A stretch of 15,575 nt of DNA, taken from JBEHWX01 sp048498995 (lineage in GTDB: Bacteria; Bacteroidota; Ignavibacteria; OLB7). Numbering within the stretch: the stretch's first letter is position 1; every line of letters starts with the position of its first letter. The DNA is taken from contig JBEHWX010000127.1 in NCBI GenBank assembly GCA_048498995.1, positions 1 through 15,575 of the forward strand, read 5' to 3'. Position numbers and translations under genes: made by a program. Shown here piece by piece: positions 1 to 7,136 of this stretch. The notes below the pieces were generated by a model, which ran no database searches, had not been told where the DNA came from, and saw nothing but the letters and a program-made list of their open reading frames with translations.

Positions 1-224
1 CGGCACGCGATCATGCCGGCACGCGATCATGCCGGCACGCGATCATGCCGGCACGCGATCATGCCGGCACGCGATCATGCCGGCACGCGATCATGCCGGC
101 ACGCGATCATGCCGGAACGCGATCACGCCGGAACGCGATCACGCCGGAACGCGATCACGCCGGAACGCGATCACGCCGGAACGCGATCACGCCGGAACGC
201 GATCACGCCGGAACGCGATCACGA
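1..224. repeat. 16-bp tandem array in two homogeneous blocks, open at the left edge
   Basis: Fourteen head-to-tail 16-bp units fill this stretch. The first seven (1-112) are CGGCACGCGATCATGC. The next seven (113-224) are CGGAACGCGATCACGC, the last ending in A. The two types differ at unit positions 4 (C/A) and 14 (T/C) and are not interspersed, so each block looks expanded separately. Type A junctions form the 8-bp palindrome TGCCGGCA, which the type B changes destroy. The array begins at base 1, so its true length is unknown. The last unit overlaps the final six bases of iadA and supplies its TGA. Because 16 is not a multiple of 3, all three forward frames read open through it as a 16-residue repeat; these are not genes. 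No spacers are present, so it is not a CRISPR. Confidence 0.97.
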
Positions 225-1373
225 TGGCGATTCCTTTCGTCCGGTCAGGTCGATCCTGCGGTCGCTGCGGGTCAGGAATCGCTCCACGGTCACCATCGAC
301 CCATCGCGGAACATCCGTTTGCCGCGGGAGATCACCTCGCGAACCTCGAACTCCTCTTTCGTCACCACCACGATGTCGCCATCCTTGCCGGTCTCGATCC
401 GTCCCTTGAACGCCAACTTCAGGATATCGGCGGCGTTCGTGCTCACCATCGGCAGCAGCGTCTCCAGCGGCATCTTCTCCTCGAGCACCATTCCACGCAG
501 CGCGTTCCAGAGGAGCCTCGGGCTCATGCCGCCGGCGTCGGAGGAAAGCGTGAACCGCTCGCGCGGGGCGCCGGACTCCAGATAGCGGCGGACCCAGTGG
601 GCGATCTTCTCCACCTGCGTGTCGGTGTCGATCGGACATCCCCTGCGGGCCAGCTCGATCGCCTCGTCGAACAGTTTCTCGCTCCGCGTGACGTGCGTCG
701 GGTAGAGCCACCCCGGTTCGATGTCGAACTTGTCCAGCAGCTCCCGGATCGGCGCCAGACGGCGCTCCTCCTCACCCACGTGCAGATGGGTGAGCCCCGC
801 CTTGCCGCTGAGGAGCCCGCCGATGTGCGTGTCGAGCACCAGCTCGGCCAGCTGCTCGATCGACTGCTGCAGCGATCGCTTGTCGGCGATGGCGATCTCG
901 CCGGCGCCGACCACCTCGTCGATGTACATCAGATCCTCCCGCACCGTCCGGAGGATCGTCGTCGGCGGGACGTTGTAGCCGCCGACCCACATCCGCGCGG
1001 TGAGCCCCTCCTCGGTCAGCCCCTTCACCCGCGCCAGCAGCCCGGCCATCGTCTTCATCGTCGTATCCACGCCGAGCACGCCGACGACCGTCGTGATGCC
1101 GCACGGGACGATCTCCGACAGGAAGATCATCGGGCTCTGATCGGCCAGGCTTCCCTCGCCGGAGCCGCCGAGCAGATGCTCGTGCGGATCGATCAGCCCC
1201 GGAATCACGTAGCATCCGCCGGCGTCGATCACCTCGTACTCCACGCCGAGCGCGTCGAGCGTGCGACGGTCCACCGGGCCGACCTTGATGATCTTGTCGT
1301 GGTCGATCAGGATCGATGGCGATCCGATCGGCGCCGGTGCCAGCACATCTCCATGTTCGATCAGTATCAGCAT
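219..1373 (-). CDS. iadA: isoaspartyl (beta-aspartyl) dipeptidase, amidohydrolase superfamily
   Basis: A 384-residue cytoplasmic metallopeptidase-type amidohydrolase, close to the roughly 390 residues of E. coli IadA. IadA hydrolyses beta-aspartyl dipeptides, including the beta-Asp-Arg released from cyanophycin, which fits cphA lying just upstream. Visible motifs are DPHEH (62-66, ligands His64 and His66), GGSGEG with Glu73, GGYNVPP with Tyr133, HLHVG with His198, PTHVTR with His227 and Arg230, and LSSDAGG with Asp279. These match the metal-binding and substrate-binding positions I recall for E. coli IadA (E77, Y137, H201, H230, R233, D285). The exception is the carboxylated Lys162: in the GAGEIAIAD segment the aligned residue is Glu159. 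The ATG at 1373 has a strong GAGGAGG ribosome site seven bases upstream. The gap to the cphA stop is 91 bp, so co-transcription is likely. An unassigned amidohydrolase of the same clade is the alternative. Confidence 0.9.
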   Translation of the reverse strand: MLILIEHGDVLAPAPIGSPSILIDHDKIIKVGPVDRRTLDALGVEYEVIDAGGCYVIPGLIDPHEHLLGGSGEGSLADQSPMIFLSEIVPCGITTVVGVLGVDTTMKTMAGLLARVKGLTEEGLTARMWVGGYNVPPTTILRTVREDLMYIDEVVGAGEIAIADKRSLQQSIEQLAELVLDTHIGGLLSGKAGLTHLHVGEEERRLAPIRELLDKFDIEPGWLYPTHVTRSEKLFDEAIELARRGCPIDTDTQVEKIAHWVRRYLESGAPRERFTLSSDAGGMSPRLLWNALRGMVLEEKMPLETLLPMVSTNAADILKLAFKGRIETGKDGDIVVVTKEEFEVREVISRGKRMFRDGSMVTVERFLTRSDRRIDLTGRKESPS

Positions 1374-1446
1374 CGCTTCCCCTCCTCGTGTCCGGCCGCG
1401 CCGGCCGGATATCCATCCGTACTGTTTCAGCGCTTCGACGCCCGTG

Positions 1447-1478
1447 GATCAGACGCCGGCAAGATCAGACGCCGGCAA
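1447..1478. repeat. perfect 16-bp tandem duplication across the cphA stop codon
   Basis: GATCAGACGCCGGCAA occurs twice in direct tandem (1447-1462 and 1463-1478). Read on the minus strand, the inner copy encodes the last codons of cphA and its TGA, and the outer copy lies just past the stop in the cphA-iadA gap. The unit has the same length as the array at 1-224 and shares its GATCA...GCCGG core. It may be an early-stage version of the same kind of repeat; that link is inference. Confidence 0.9.
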
Positions 1479-4131
1479 GCTCGCGATCGGAATCGACTCC
1501 GTCGAGCGAGGTGACCCGGCGCGCCTCGTGGCGCTCGAGCAGATCCATCACCGGCTCGATCTTGTCGTAGAACACCACCACCACTTCCCCCGGCTCCATC
1601 TCGGCGATGGCTCGGGAGAGCGCCTCGATCTCGCTCAGGACCACGGTGCATTCCCGGACCGGCACTTCCCGCTCGATCGTCGCGCGGAGAATCTCCGCCA
1701 CCTCGCCGGGACGCCGTCCGCGCAGGTCGCGATCCTCCTTGATCACGTAGCGGTCGAAGCCGCCGGCGGCCGCCTTCGCCGCGGCGATCACCACGCTGTC
1801 GGCGCGGTCGCCCGGGACGCCGAGGAGCACGGTGGAGCGTCTGTTGCCCCAGAGCTTCGCGATGCGCGCGATCTCGCCGATCGCGTCCGGGTTGTGGCCG
1901 TAATCGACCAGCACGTAGCCGTGGCCGACGCGGAACAGATTCAGGCGGCCGGGGTTGTGCTCCTCGGTGCCGAAGGCGCGCAGTCCGTCGGCGATCGCCT
2001 CCGGCGCCAGGCCATGCGCGCGGCAGGCGGCCGAGGCCGCGAGCGCGTTGGCCACCTGAAAGCGCGCCAGCCCGCCGAGCGTGGCCGGCAGCTCGTCGAT
2101 ATTGACGATCTCGGTCCGCTCGTTGCCGGCGGCCTCCACGATCATCCCCCGCTCCACGATGAAGGCGGTGCCGCCGTCGGCCAGATGCCGCGCCACGCGG
2201 GCGTTGTCCGGATCGAGCGAGAAGAGGACGATCCGTTTCTCGACACGGAGAATCCTCGGCTCCTCCGGAAGGCGCATCAGCATTTCGTCATCGGCGTTGA
2301 GAACGAGCGTGCCGCCGAGGCACACCCGCTCGGCGACGAGCGATTTGATGGCGAGTATATCCTCGACGCTCTCGATGCCATCCTGCCCGATGTGATCCGG
2401 CTGGATCGTGGTCATCACCCCGACGTCGCACCAGTCGAAGGCCAGTCCGCGGCGGACGATGCCGCCGCGCGCGGTCTCCAGCACCGCGGCCTCCACGCGC
2501 GGGTTCGCCAGCACGGTCGCGGCCGAGATCGGCCCGGTCGTATCTCCCTTGTATACCCGCTCGCCGTTGAAGTAGATGCCGTCGGTCGTCGTGGTTCCCA
2601 CGGCGAGGCCGGTGCCACGGAGGATATGATCGATCATCCGGGTGACGGTGGTCTTGCCGTTGGTGCCGGTGATGGAGGTCACGGGGATCCGTCCGTTCGA
2701 GTCGCGCGGGTAGAGCATGTCGATGATGGCGCCGCCGACATCGCGCGGCGTTCCCTCGTCCGGATAGAGGTGCATCCGGAGTCCGGGCGCGGCGTTGAGC
2801 TCGATGATGCCGCCGTGGCCGGCGTGATACGGCCGCGAGATATCCTCGGCCACCAGATCCACGCCGCAGATATCGAGGCCGGCGGTGTCGGCCGCGCGCT
2901 CGCAGAGGGAGCGGTAGCTCGGGTGGACGCGATCGGTCACGTCGCGGGCGGTGCCGCCGGTGGAGAGATTCATGCCGGCGCAGAGCATCACCTGCTTCCC
3001 CTCGCCCGGCACATCCTCCAGGGAGATCCCTTCCTTGCGCAGATGCGCCATCAGCAGGGGATCGACCTTGATCGTGGTGAGCGGCTTCTCGTGCCCCTCG
3101 CCGCGACGCGGGTCGGCGTTGGCGATCTCGATCAGCTCCTGGAGCGTGTGCGCCCCGTCGCCGACCACGTGACAGGGAACGCGCTCGGCCGCGGCGATCA
3201 TCACCCCGTCGACCACGAGCACGCGATAGTTCCGTCCGGTGAACTGCTCCTCGACGAGGACATCGGAGGAGAAGTCGCTGGCGATCTCGAACGCGGCGGT
3301 CACCTCCTCCTCGGTCTCCAGGCCGAGCGAGACGCCATGCCCCTGGCGTCCGTCGAGCGGCTTGACCACCACCGGCGCGCCCAGGCTGGCCAGCGCGCTC
3401 CTGGCCTCCTCCGCGTTGGTGACCACGACGCCGCGCGGCACCGGGATCGAGGCGCGGTCCAGCAGCTTCTTGGCCAGGTCCTTGTCGCCGGCGATATCCA
3501 CGCCGACGTTGCTGGTGCGATCGGTGAGGGCGGCGCGGATGTAGCGCCGGTGGCGTCCCCATCCGAGCTGAACGAGGCTCGAGTCCTCGTCGACGCGGAC
3601 CCAGGGGATGCCGCGGCGCTCGGCGGCATCGACGATGGCGCGGGTGCTCGGCCCGAGCTCGTGCTCGGCGACGAGACGGCGGTTGGCGGCCAGGCATTCC
3701 TCCAGCGGGAAATCGTTGCCGGCGATGAGCGCCTCCACAAGCTCCACCGCGGTCTCCAGCAGGTGGCGCATGCCGCGCTCGGAGCGGAATCGCACGATCA
3801 CGTTGTAGAGGCTCTCGGCCGGGCCGGCCCAGCGGGCCTTGCCGAAGCCGACCGGGATGCCGGCCATCTGGCTCAGCTCGAGCGAGACGTGCTCGACGAT
3901 GTGCGCCGGATAGGTTCCCTCATGCAGCCGCTCCACGAATCCCCCCGGATAACCGCGCGAGCATTGATGCTCCCGGAGTCCCGGCAGCAGCTCCACCAGA
4001 CGGTCGACGAAGCCGGGGATATCCGAGCTCGGCGTCTCGGTCAGCTCCTGAAGATCGAGTCGCATCACCAGCACCGGGTGATGGTTGTACACATTCGGTC
4101 CTGCGAGAGTACGAATTCCTTCGATGCGCAT
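1465..4131 (-). CDS. cphA: cyanophycin synthetase
   Basis: An 888-residue enzyme that builds cyanophycin (multi-L-arginyl-poly-L-aspartate) by ATP-dependent addition of Asp to the backbone and Arg to the side chains. It has the family's usual length and layout. The N-terminal domain (about 1-160) begins MRIEGIRTLAGPN. An ATP-grasp domain (about 210-470) carries KPLDGRQGHGVSLG (257-270) and NAAPGLRMH (446-454). A Mur-ligase-like domain (about 485-888) has the P-loop GTNGKTT (489-495), ARGGIVRRG (554-562) and YGHNPDA (744-750). I chose the ATG at 4131 because cyanophycin synthetases start right at this 'xIxxLxGPN' segment. The open frame continues 45 codons further upstream, but that extension is Arg-rich and unlike the family; an ATG five codons upstream (4146) is possible. 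iadA follows 91 bp downstream. The C-terminus overlaps a 16-bp duplication. The product normally forms cytoplasmic nitrogen-storage granules. The frame is intact. Confidence 0.96.
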   Translation of the reverse strand: MRIEGIRTLAGPNVYNHHPVLVMRLDLQELTETPSSDIPGFVDRLVELLPGLREHQCSRGYPGGFVERLHEGTYPAHIVEHVSLELSQMAGIPVGFGKARWAGPAESLYNVIVRFRSERGMRHLLETAVELVEALIAGNDFPLEECLAANRRLVAEHELGPSTRAIVDAAERRGIPWVRVDEDSSLVQLGWGRHRRYIRAALTDRTSNVGVDIAGDKDLAKKLLDRASIPVPRGVVVTNAEEARSALASLGAPVVVKPLDGRQGHGVSLGLETEEEVTAAFEIASDFSSDVLVEEQFTGRNYRVLVVDGVMIAAAERVPCHVVGDGAHTLQELIEIANADPRRGEGHEKPLTTIKVDPLLMAHLRKEGISLEDVPGEGKQVMLCAGMNLSTGGTARDVTDRVHPSYRSLCERAADTAGLDICGVDLVAEDISRPYHAGHGGIIELNAAPGLRMHLYPDEGTPRDVGGAIIDMLYPRDSNGRIPVTSITGTNGKTTVTRMIDHILRGTGLAVGTTTTDGIYFNGERVYKGDTTGPISAATVLANPRVEAAVLETARGGIVRRGLAFDWCDVGVMTTIQPDHIGQDGIESVEDILAIKSLVAERVCLGGTLVLNADDEMLMRLPEEPRILRVEKRIVLFSLDPDNARVARHLADGGTAFIVERGMIVEAAGNERTEIVNIDELPATLGGLARFQVANALAASAACRAHGLAPEAIADGLRAFGTEEHNPGRLNLFRVGHGYVLVDYGHNPDAIGEIARIAKLWGNRRSTVLLGVPGDRADSVVIAAAKAAAGGFDRYVIKEDRDLRGRRPGEVAEILRATIEREVPVRECTVVLSEIEALSRAIAEMEPGEVVVVFYDKIEPVMDLLERHEARRVTSLDGVDSDRELAGV

Positions 4132-4524
4132 ACAGTTCCATGTCATTGGTTCGGTGCCGGCGAGCCTGGGGGAGGCGATCTTCCGATGGCGATTCTCCAG
4201 CGATGATCTCCCGCGTCTCCGGACTCGTGCGTGCCGCCCACGCGCTCGCGTGGCCCCTGGCGACATCGGGCCGGCATCGGTGGCCGGATACCCATCGCGT
4301 GATGCGGCATCCTGCCGGAGATGTCGGCCCTGGCACGTATCTTCTCGACCGGCAAACTCGATGCCTGATTCCTAGTATCCCGACGGGGAGTCCGCGTGGC
4401 ATGTACGAGCCGGTCGGGCGCCTCGGCGGAGCCGGGAATCCCGTGAAGGCCCGCGCCGATCGTGGAGACGCATCGGGAATCCGCCGTGCGTCGGTCGCTC
4501 CTCCCCGTCATCCTGAAATCCGCA
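4132..4524. other. divergent intergenic region between cphA and the acetyltransferase gene
   Basis: About 390 bp separate the cphA start (minus) from the acetyltransferase start (plus), so promoters for both directions should lie here. Open frames cross it on both strands, but their translations are Arg/Pro-rich with no family resemblance and I do not accept them. The least GC-rich patch is near 4353-4381 around TTCCTAGTATCC. I could not identify a convincing -35/-10 pair, a riboswitch or a strong hairpin. Confidence 0.6.
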
Positions 4525-5034
4525 ATGATCGAAACAGAACGGCTGCTTCTTCGCCCCTACGTGCCGGAGGATCTCGACCTGCTCGCGCCGATTCTCGGCG
4601 ATCCGATCACGCTCCGGTTCTGGCCCGAGCCGAAGACCCGGGATGAAGCCCGCGCCTGGATCGAGCGGAGCATCGCCAGCTACGCCGAGCATGGCTATGG
4701 CCGCTGGGCGGTGATCCTGAAGGAGAGCGGCGAGCAGATCGGAGATGTCGGCATCATGTACTCGAGCGTCAACGGCCGGATGGTGCACGATCTCGGCTAT
4801 ATCCTCCACCATCCGTGGTGGGGGAAGGGCTACGCGGTCGAGGCGGCCCGCGCCGCGATGGACCACGGGTTCGGCACGCTCGGTCTCGACGCACTGCACG
4901 CGAACATGGCGCACGACAACGATCCCTCGCGCAGGGTGGCCGAGCGCCTCGGGATGACCCTGATCGACGAGTTCGCCAACGAGAGGAACCGGGGATTCCG
5001 GACCTTCCTCTTCGAGCGTCGGCGGGAGGAGTGA
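4525..5034 (+). CDS. GNAT-family N-acetyltransferase (RimJ/RimL-like)
   Basis: A 169-residue protein of the acetyl-CoA-dependent GNAT fold, in the subgroup resembling ribosomal-protein N-acetyltransferases. It opens with the typical MIETERLLLRPYVPEDLD. The acetyl-CoA loop is HPWWGKGYAVEAARAA (96-111), followed by the conserved 'N...S..V.ERLGM' segment (127-144), here AHDNDPSRRVAERLGM. The frame extends 21 codons further upstream, but this ATG matches the family N-terminus, so I prefer it. No strong ribosome site precedes it. A lipoprotein gene starts a few bases after the stop, so the two are probably one transcript. The substrate cannot be told from sequence: proteins, antibiotics and small amines are all used by relatives. 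Confidence 0.88.
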   Translation: MIETERLLLRPYVPEDLDLLAPILGDPITLRFWPEPKTRDEARAWIERSIASYAEHGYGRWAVILKESGEQIGDVGIMYSSVNGRMVHDLGYILHHPWWGKGYAVEAARAAMDHGFGTLGLDALHANMAHDNDPSRRVAERLGMTLIDEFANERNRGFRTFLFERRREE

Positions 5035-5041
5035 GCGGGTG

Positions 5042-5650
5042 ATGATCCGGATGTCGATGTCGCGTCGCGGTTGCCGCGCCCCGGTGGGCGCCGCCGGCAC
5101 GCGTCGTCGACACCCGCTCCGGGGCGTCCTTGCCGGCGCGATCGCCGGCATGCTGATGGCCTGCATGCCGATGGTCGGTTGTCGGGGAGATGGCGCCGCC
5201 GATGCCGGGAATCGGGGAGCGCGGCCGGATCGGTCCGGTGGAGGTGATTCCGTTCCTGGAGGCGCGCCGGGGGGAATGCCGAACAACGCGTTCCCACTCT
5301 GGATGATCGGCGTCTGGCGCGGCATCGCGCGCGACTCGCTCCGGCCGGACCGGAAGTGGCGGGTGACCCTCGTGGCCGACCGCTCCGGGCGGGGGACGAT
5401 CATCTACCGCCGCGGGACCGTCGCCTGCATCGTCCATCCCGAGGTCTTCGCCGCCACCGACGTGGCGCTCTCGCTCGACGAGAGCATGGACGACGTGAGC
5501 GTTCCCTGCCACGATCTCGGAACCACGCTGGTGCTGCGCGCGGTCGGCGGGGCCGATACGCTCGACGGGATCTACCTCGACTTCCGTCATGGGCGGAAGG
5601 AGGTTCACGGCGCCGTCAGGCTGATCCGAAAGGGAGGAGACGAGCCGTGA
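5042..5650 (+). CDS. putative lipoprotein with a small C-terminal beta-type domain
   Basis: About 202 residues. A long basic n-region (many Arg up to about residue 28) is followed by the hydrophobic stretch GVLAGAIAGMLMACMPMVGC. It offers two lipobox-like sites, LMAC and MVGC, so export and lipidation are likely. A Gly/Asp/Arg-rich linker (about 49-77) leads to a domain starting FPLWMIGVWRGIARDS, with alternating hydrophobic strands ending in VHGAVRLIRK. The 'W.iG.WrG' opening resembles small lipocalin-like or META-like beta domains, but I cannot name the family. Two Cys (in TVACIV and SVPCHD) could pair. An AGGAG at 5027-5031 serves either this ATG or the GTG three bases earlier (5039). The gene starts within 8 bases of the acetyltransferase stop, indicating translational linkage. 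Function unknown. Confidence 0.7.
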   Translation: MIRMSMSRRGCRAPVGAAGTRRRHPLRGVLAGAIAGMLMACMPMVGCRGDGAADAGNRGARPDRSGGGDSVPGGAPGGMPNNAFPLWMIGVWRGIARDSLRPDRKWRVTLVADRSGRGTIIYRRGTVACIVHPEVFAATDVALSLDESMDDVSVPCHDLGTTLVLRAVGGADTLDGIYLDFRHGRKEVHGAVRLIRKGGDEP

Positions 5651-5682
5651 GCCGGGGTGGAACGAAAAAAGTTTCGGAGAGT

Positions 5683-5707
5683 GGAACAGATCGGCTTCTC
5701 ATCCGTC
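5683..5707 (+). promoter_or_regulatory. candidate ECF-sigma promoter before the second lipoprotein
   Basis: GGAAC (5683-5687), 16 bases, then CGTC (5704-5707). This is the classic extracytoplasmic-function sigma pattern (AAC in the -35, CGTC in the -10, 16-17 bp spacer). It lies 48 bases upstream of an envelope lipoprotein start, a usual target. The match could be chance in GC-rich DNA, and no sigma factor gene is in the window. Confidence 0.3.
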
Positions 5708-5729
5708 GAACCGGTTGCCAACCGGTTCG
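5707..5729 (+). repeat. perfect 10-bp inverted repeat with 3-base loop
   Basis: Arms CGAACCGGTT (5707-5716) and AACCGGTTCG (5720-5729) flank GCC. Each arm itself contains the palindrome ACCGGT. No T-run follows, so it is not a standard intrinsic terminator. It sits 26 bases before the ATG at 5756 and starts where the candidate ECF -10 ends, so it would lie in the 5' leader. A leader hairpin (stability or attenuation) or an operator are both possible. Confidence 0.75.
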
Positions 5730-5755
5730 CCAATAACGCTTCGGGGAGATGGACG

Positions 5756-6355
5756 ATGTACATTCCGGATTTGACCTCCATGAAATCGATGCCGATGCTC
5801 CGGCGTCTGCCCGCGATGATGATCCTTCTGGCGTCGGTCGCCGGATGCGATCGGGTCGGGGATCTCGACGTTCCGGCCGCGCGTAGCGCTCCGGATCTCG
5901 GCGCGGCCAGCGCTCCCGGCGACTCCCGCCAGGAGCAGGCGCCGGTCGGCGATCTCCGCGGCGATTCCACCCCGGATCATGGCACCGCTCCTTCCGAGCG
6001 GGATGATGCCGGTTCCGGCTCCTCGGCGAGCATCGGCGACGGCTCCGGAGCCGGAGTGGCGGCACGGGCCGATTCCATCGAGTCCTCCGCGGCGAGGCCC
6101 TCCGGACGCCCCGAGGCACATCCGGCCGAGCAGCATGCCGACGCCGGCTCCGGACGAAAGGCGGCCACGGCGGAGCGGGAGCATCGCGAGGCGTCCGAAT
6201 CGCGCGCGCCGAGCCTGATCTCCCCCGAGCTGACCTCCGGCGACAGAATCTATCCCTCCATCCATCCGATCGCCGAGCGCGACGGACGTCCGACGATCCG
6301 CCAGGGAAAGGCCAGCGCGGCGCATCGGGCGCGTCCGGTGCAGGCGGCCTGCTGA
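5756..6355 (+). CDS. putative lipoprotein with a disordered low-complexity body
   Basis: A 199-residue product. Its N-terminus MKSMPMLRRLPAMMILLA (9-26) followed by SVAGC gives a good lipobox with Cys31, so it is probably lipidated after export. The mature part (32-199) is rich in Ala, Ser, Gly, Asp, Glu and Arg, with no recognisable fold and probably little order. The last residue is a Cys. The start is chosen from GGGGAGA (5743-5749), six bases before this ATG; the open frame extends further upstream without a ribosome site. Base composition matches the neighbours. No family is recognised. A real gene is supported mainly by the ribosome site, signal peptide and lipobox together. Confidence 0.6.
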   Translation: MYIPDLTSMKSMPMLRRLPAMMILLASVAGCDRVGDLDVPAARSAPDLGAASAPGDSRQEQAPVGDLRGDSTPDHGTAPSERDDAGSGSSASIGDGSGAGVAARADSIESSAARPSGRPEAHPAEQHADAGSGRKAATAEREHREASESRAPSLISPELTSGDRIYPSIHPIAERDGRPTIRQGKASAAHRARPVQAAC

Positions 6356-6526
6356 GCCGTCGGCGCGCGATCGGGAGAGCCACGGGAGCGCCCGTGAATG
6401 GCGCCCCCTTCATCGGCAGACGCCCATCCGGCCCGACTATCCGGGCGGACGGGGCGTATCTCGCGGGGTGGTGATCCGCCGGCCTGGTTTGCCGACGCGC
6501 GCCCCGCTCACGACTTCGATCGAGAC

Positions 6527-7117
6527 ATGTCCAACCCTCCGAAACGCTTCGTTCCCCACGCGGGATACCTCCTTCTTCTCTTCCTTCTCCTCCTTTGCGA
6601 CTGGATCGCCCTCTCGGTGATCTTTCAGTTCCCGGGATCGCTGATCGGCGTGGAAAGCCGCGTCGGCATCCCCTTCACCGGGCTCGTGCTCCGCGACGGC
6701 GGCCCGGGCACCGGCATTGAGAGCGTTCCGGTCTGGCCGGGGCTGCTCGGGGATGTGGGGCTGCTTCTGCTGCTGGCGGTGCTCTGCGCGATCTTCTCCG
6801 GCCCCCGCCGGCGCGACCCGCGTCCGGCGGCCACGGCGAGGCCCGGCGTCCGGTGGAGCCTCTATCTCGATCGACCCGTGCTCTACGCGGCGGCGGTCTT
6901 CCTCTGGTGCATCGTGTCGGCGATCTTCATGCACAACGGCATCGCGGCCGACGGGATGAGCACGATCGGGCTGCCGGCGGTGGTCGTGTCCGACGCCGTG
7001 ATTCCGCCGCAGCGGGGGCTGATCCACACGGTCAACTGGGCGGGTGCGCTGATCGACCTGCTGGCGGTGATCGTGATCGTGGAGGGAGCGCGGCTGGCAA
7101 CGCGGCCGCGCGCGTGA
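6527..7117 (+). CDS. four-helix integral membrane protein of unknown function
   Basis: A 196-residue inner-membrane protein. Predicted helices are at about 13-33 (very Leu-rich), 72-91, 116-136 and 171-188. An extracytoplasmic-looking loop (38-70) lies between helices 1 and 2, and a basic Arg/Pro loop (93-109) between helices 2 and 3, so the N-terminus is probably cytoplasmic. The motif IFMHNGIAADGMSTIGLP (133-150) is the most distinctive segment, but I do not recognise a family. The ATG at 6527 gives a sensible short N-terminal tail; the frame is open for 43 codons upstream, but that part is Arg/Pro-rich and unconvincing. Its 3' end is 19 bp from the stop of the converging TetR gene. Confidence 0.72.
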   Translation: MSNPPKRFVPHAGYLLLLFLLLLCDWIALSVIFQFPGSLIGVESRVGIPFTGLVLRDGGPGTGIESVPVWPGLLGDVGLLLLLAVLCAIFSGPRRRDPRPAATARPGVRWSLYLDRPVLYAAAVFLWCIVSAIFMHNGIAADGMSTIGLPAVVVSDAVIPPQRGLIHTVNWAGALIDLLAVIVIVEGARLATRPRA

Positions 7118-7136
7118 ATCGCGTCGGCCCCGGGCA

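Noticed and set aside
1..224. CRISPR array
   Set aside because: Units are contiguous 16-mers with no spacers, and there are no cas genes nearby.
13..1514. Plus-strand frames beginning in the 16-bp array with a 16-residue MPARDHAGTRSCRHAI-like repeat
   Set aside because: All three forward frames are open simply because the unit is not a multiple of three and contains no stop. They continue antisense to iadA without a ribosome site or recognisable domain.
1261..4206. A 981-codon open frame on the plus strand opposite cphA and the start of iadA
   Set aside because: It is the mirror of strongly recognisable cphA coding sequence. Its translation is Arg/His/Asp/Gly-rich with no family motif, as expected for antisense frames in high-GC DNA.
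6381..6396. Hairpin CACGGG-AGCG-CCCGTG after the second lipoprotein gene
   Set aside because: Only six pairs and no T-run follows. Such short stems are common by chance in GC-rich DNA.
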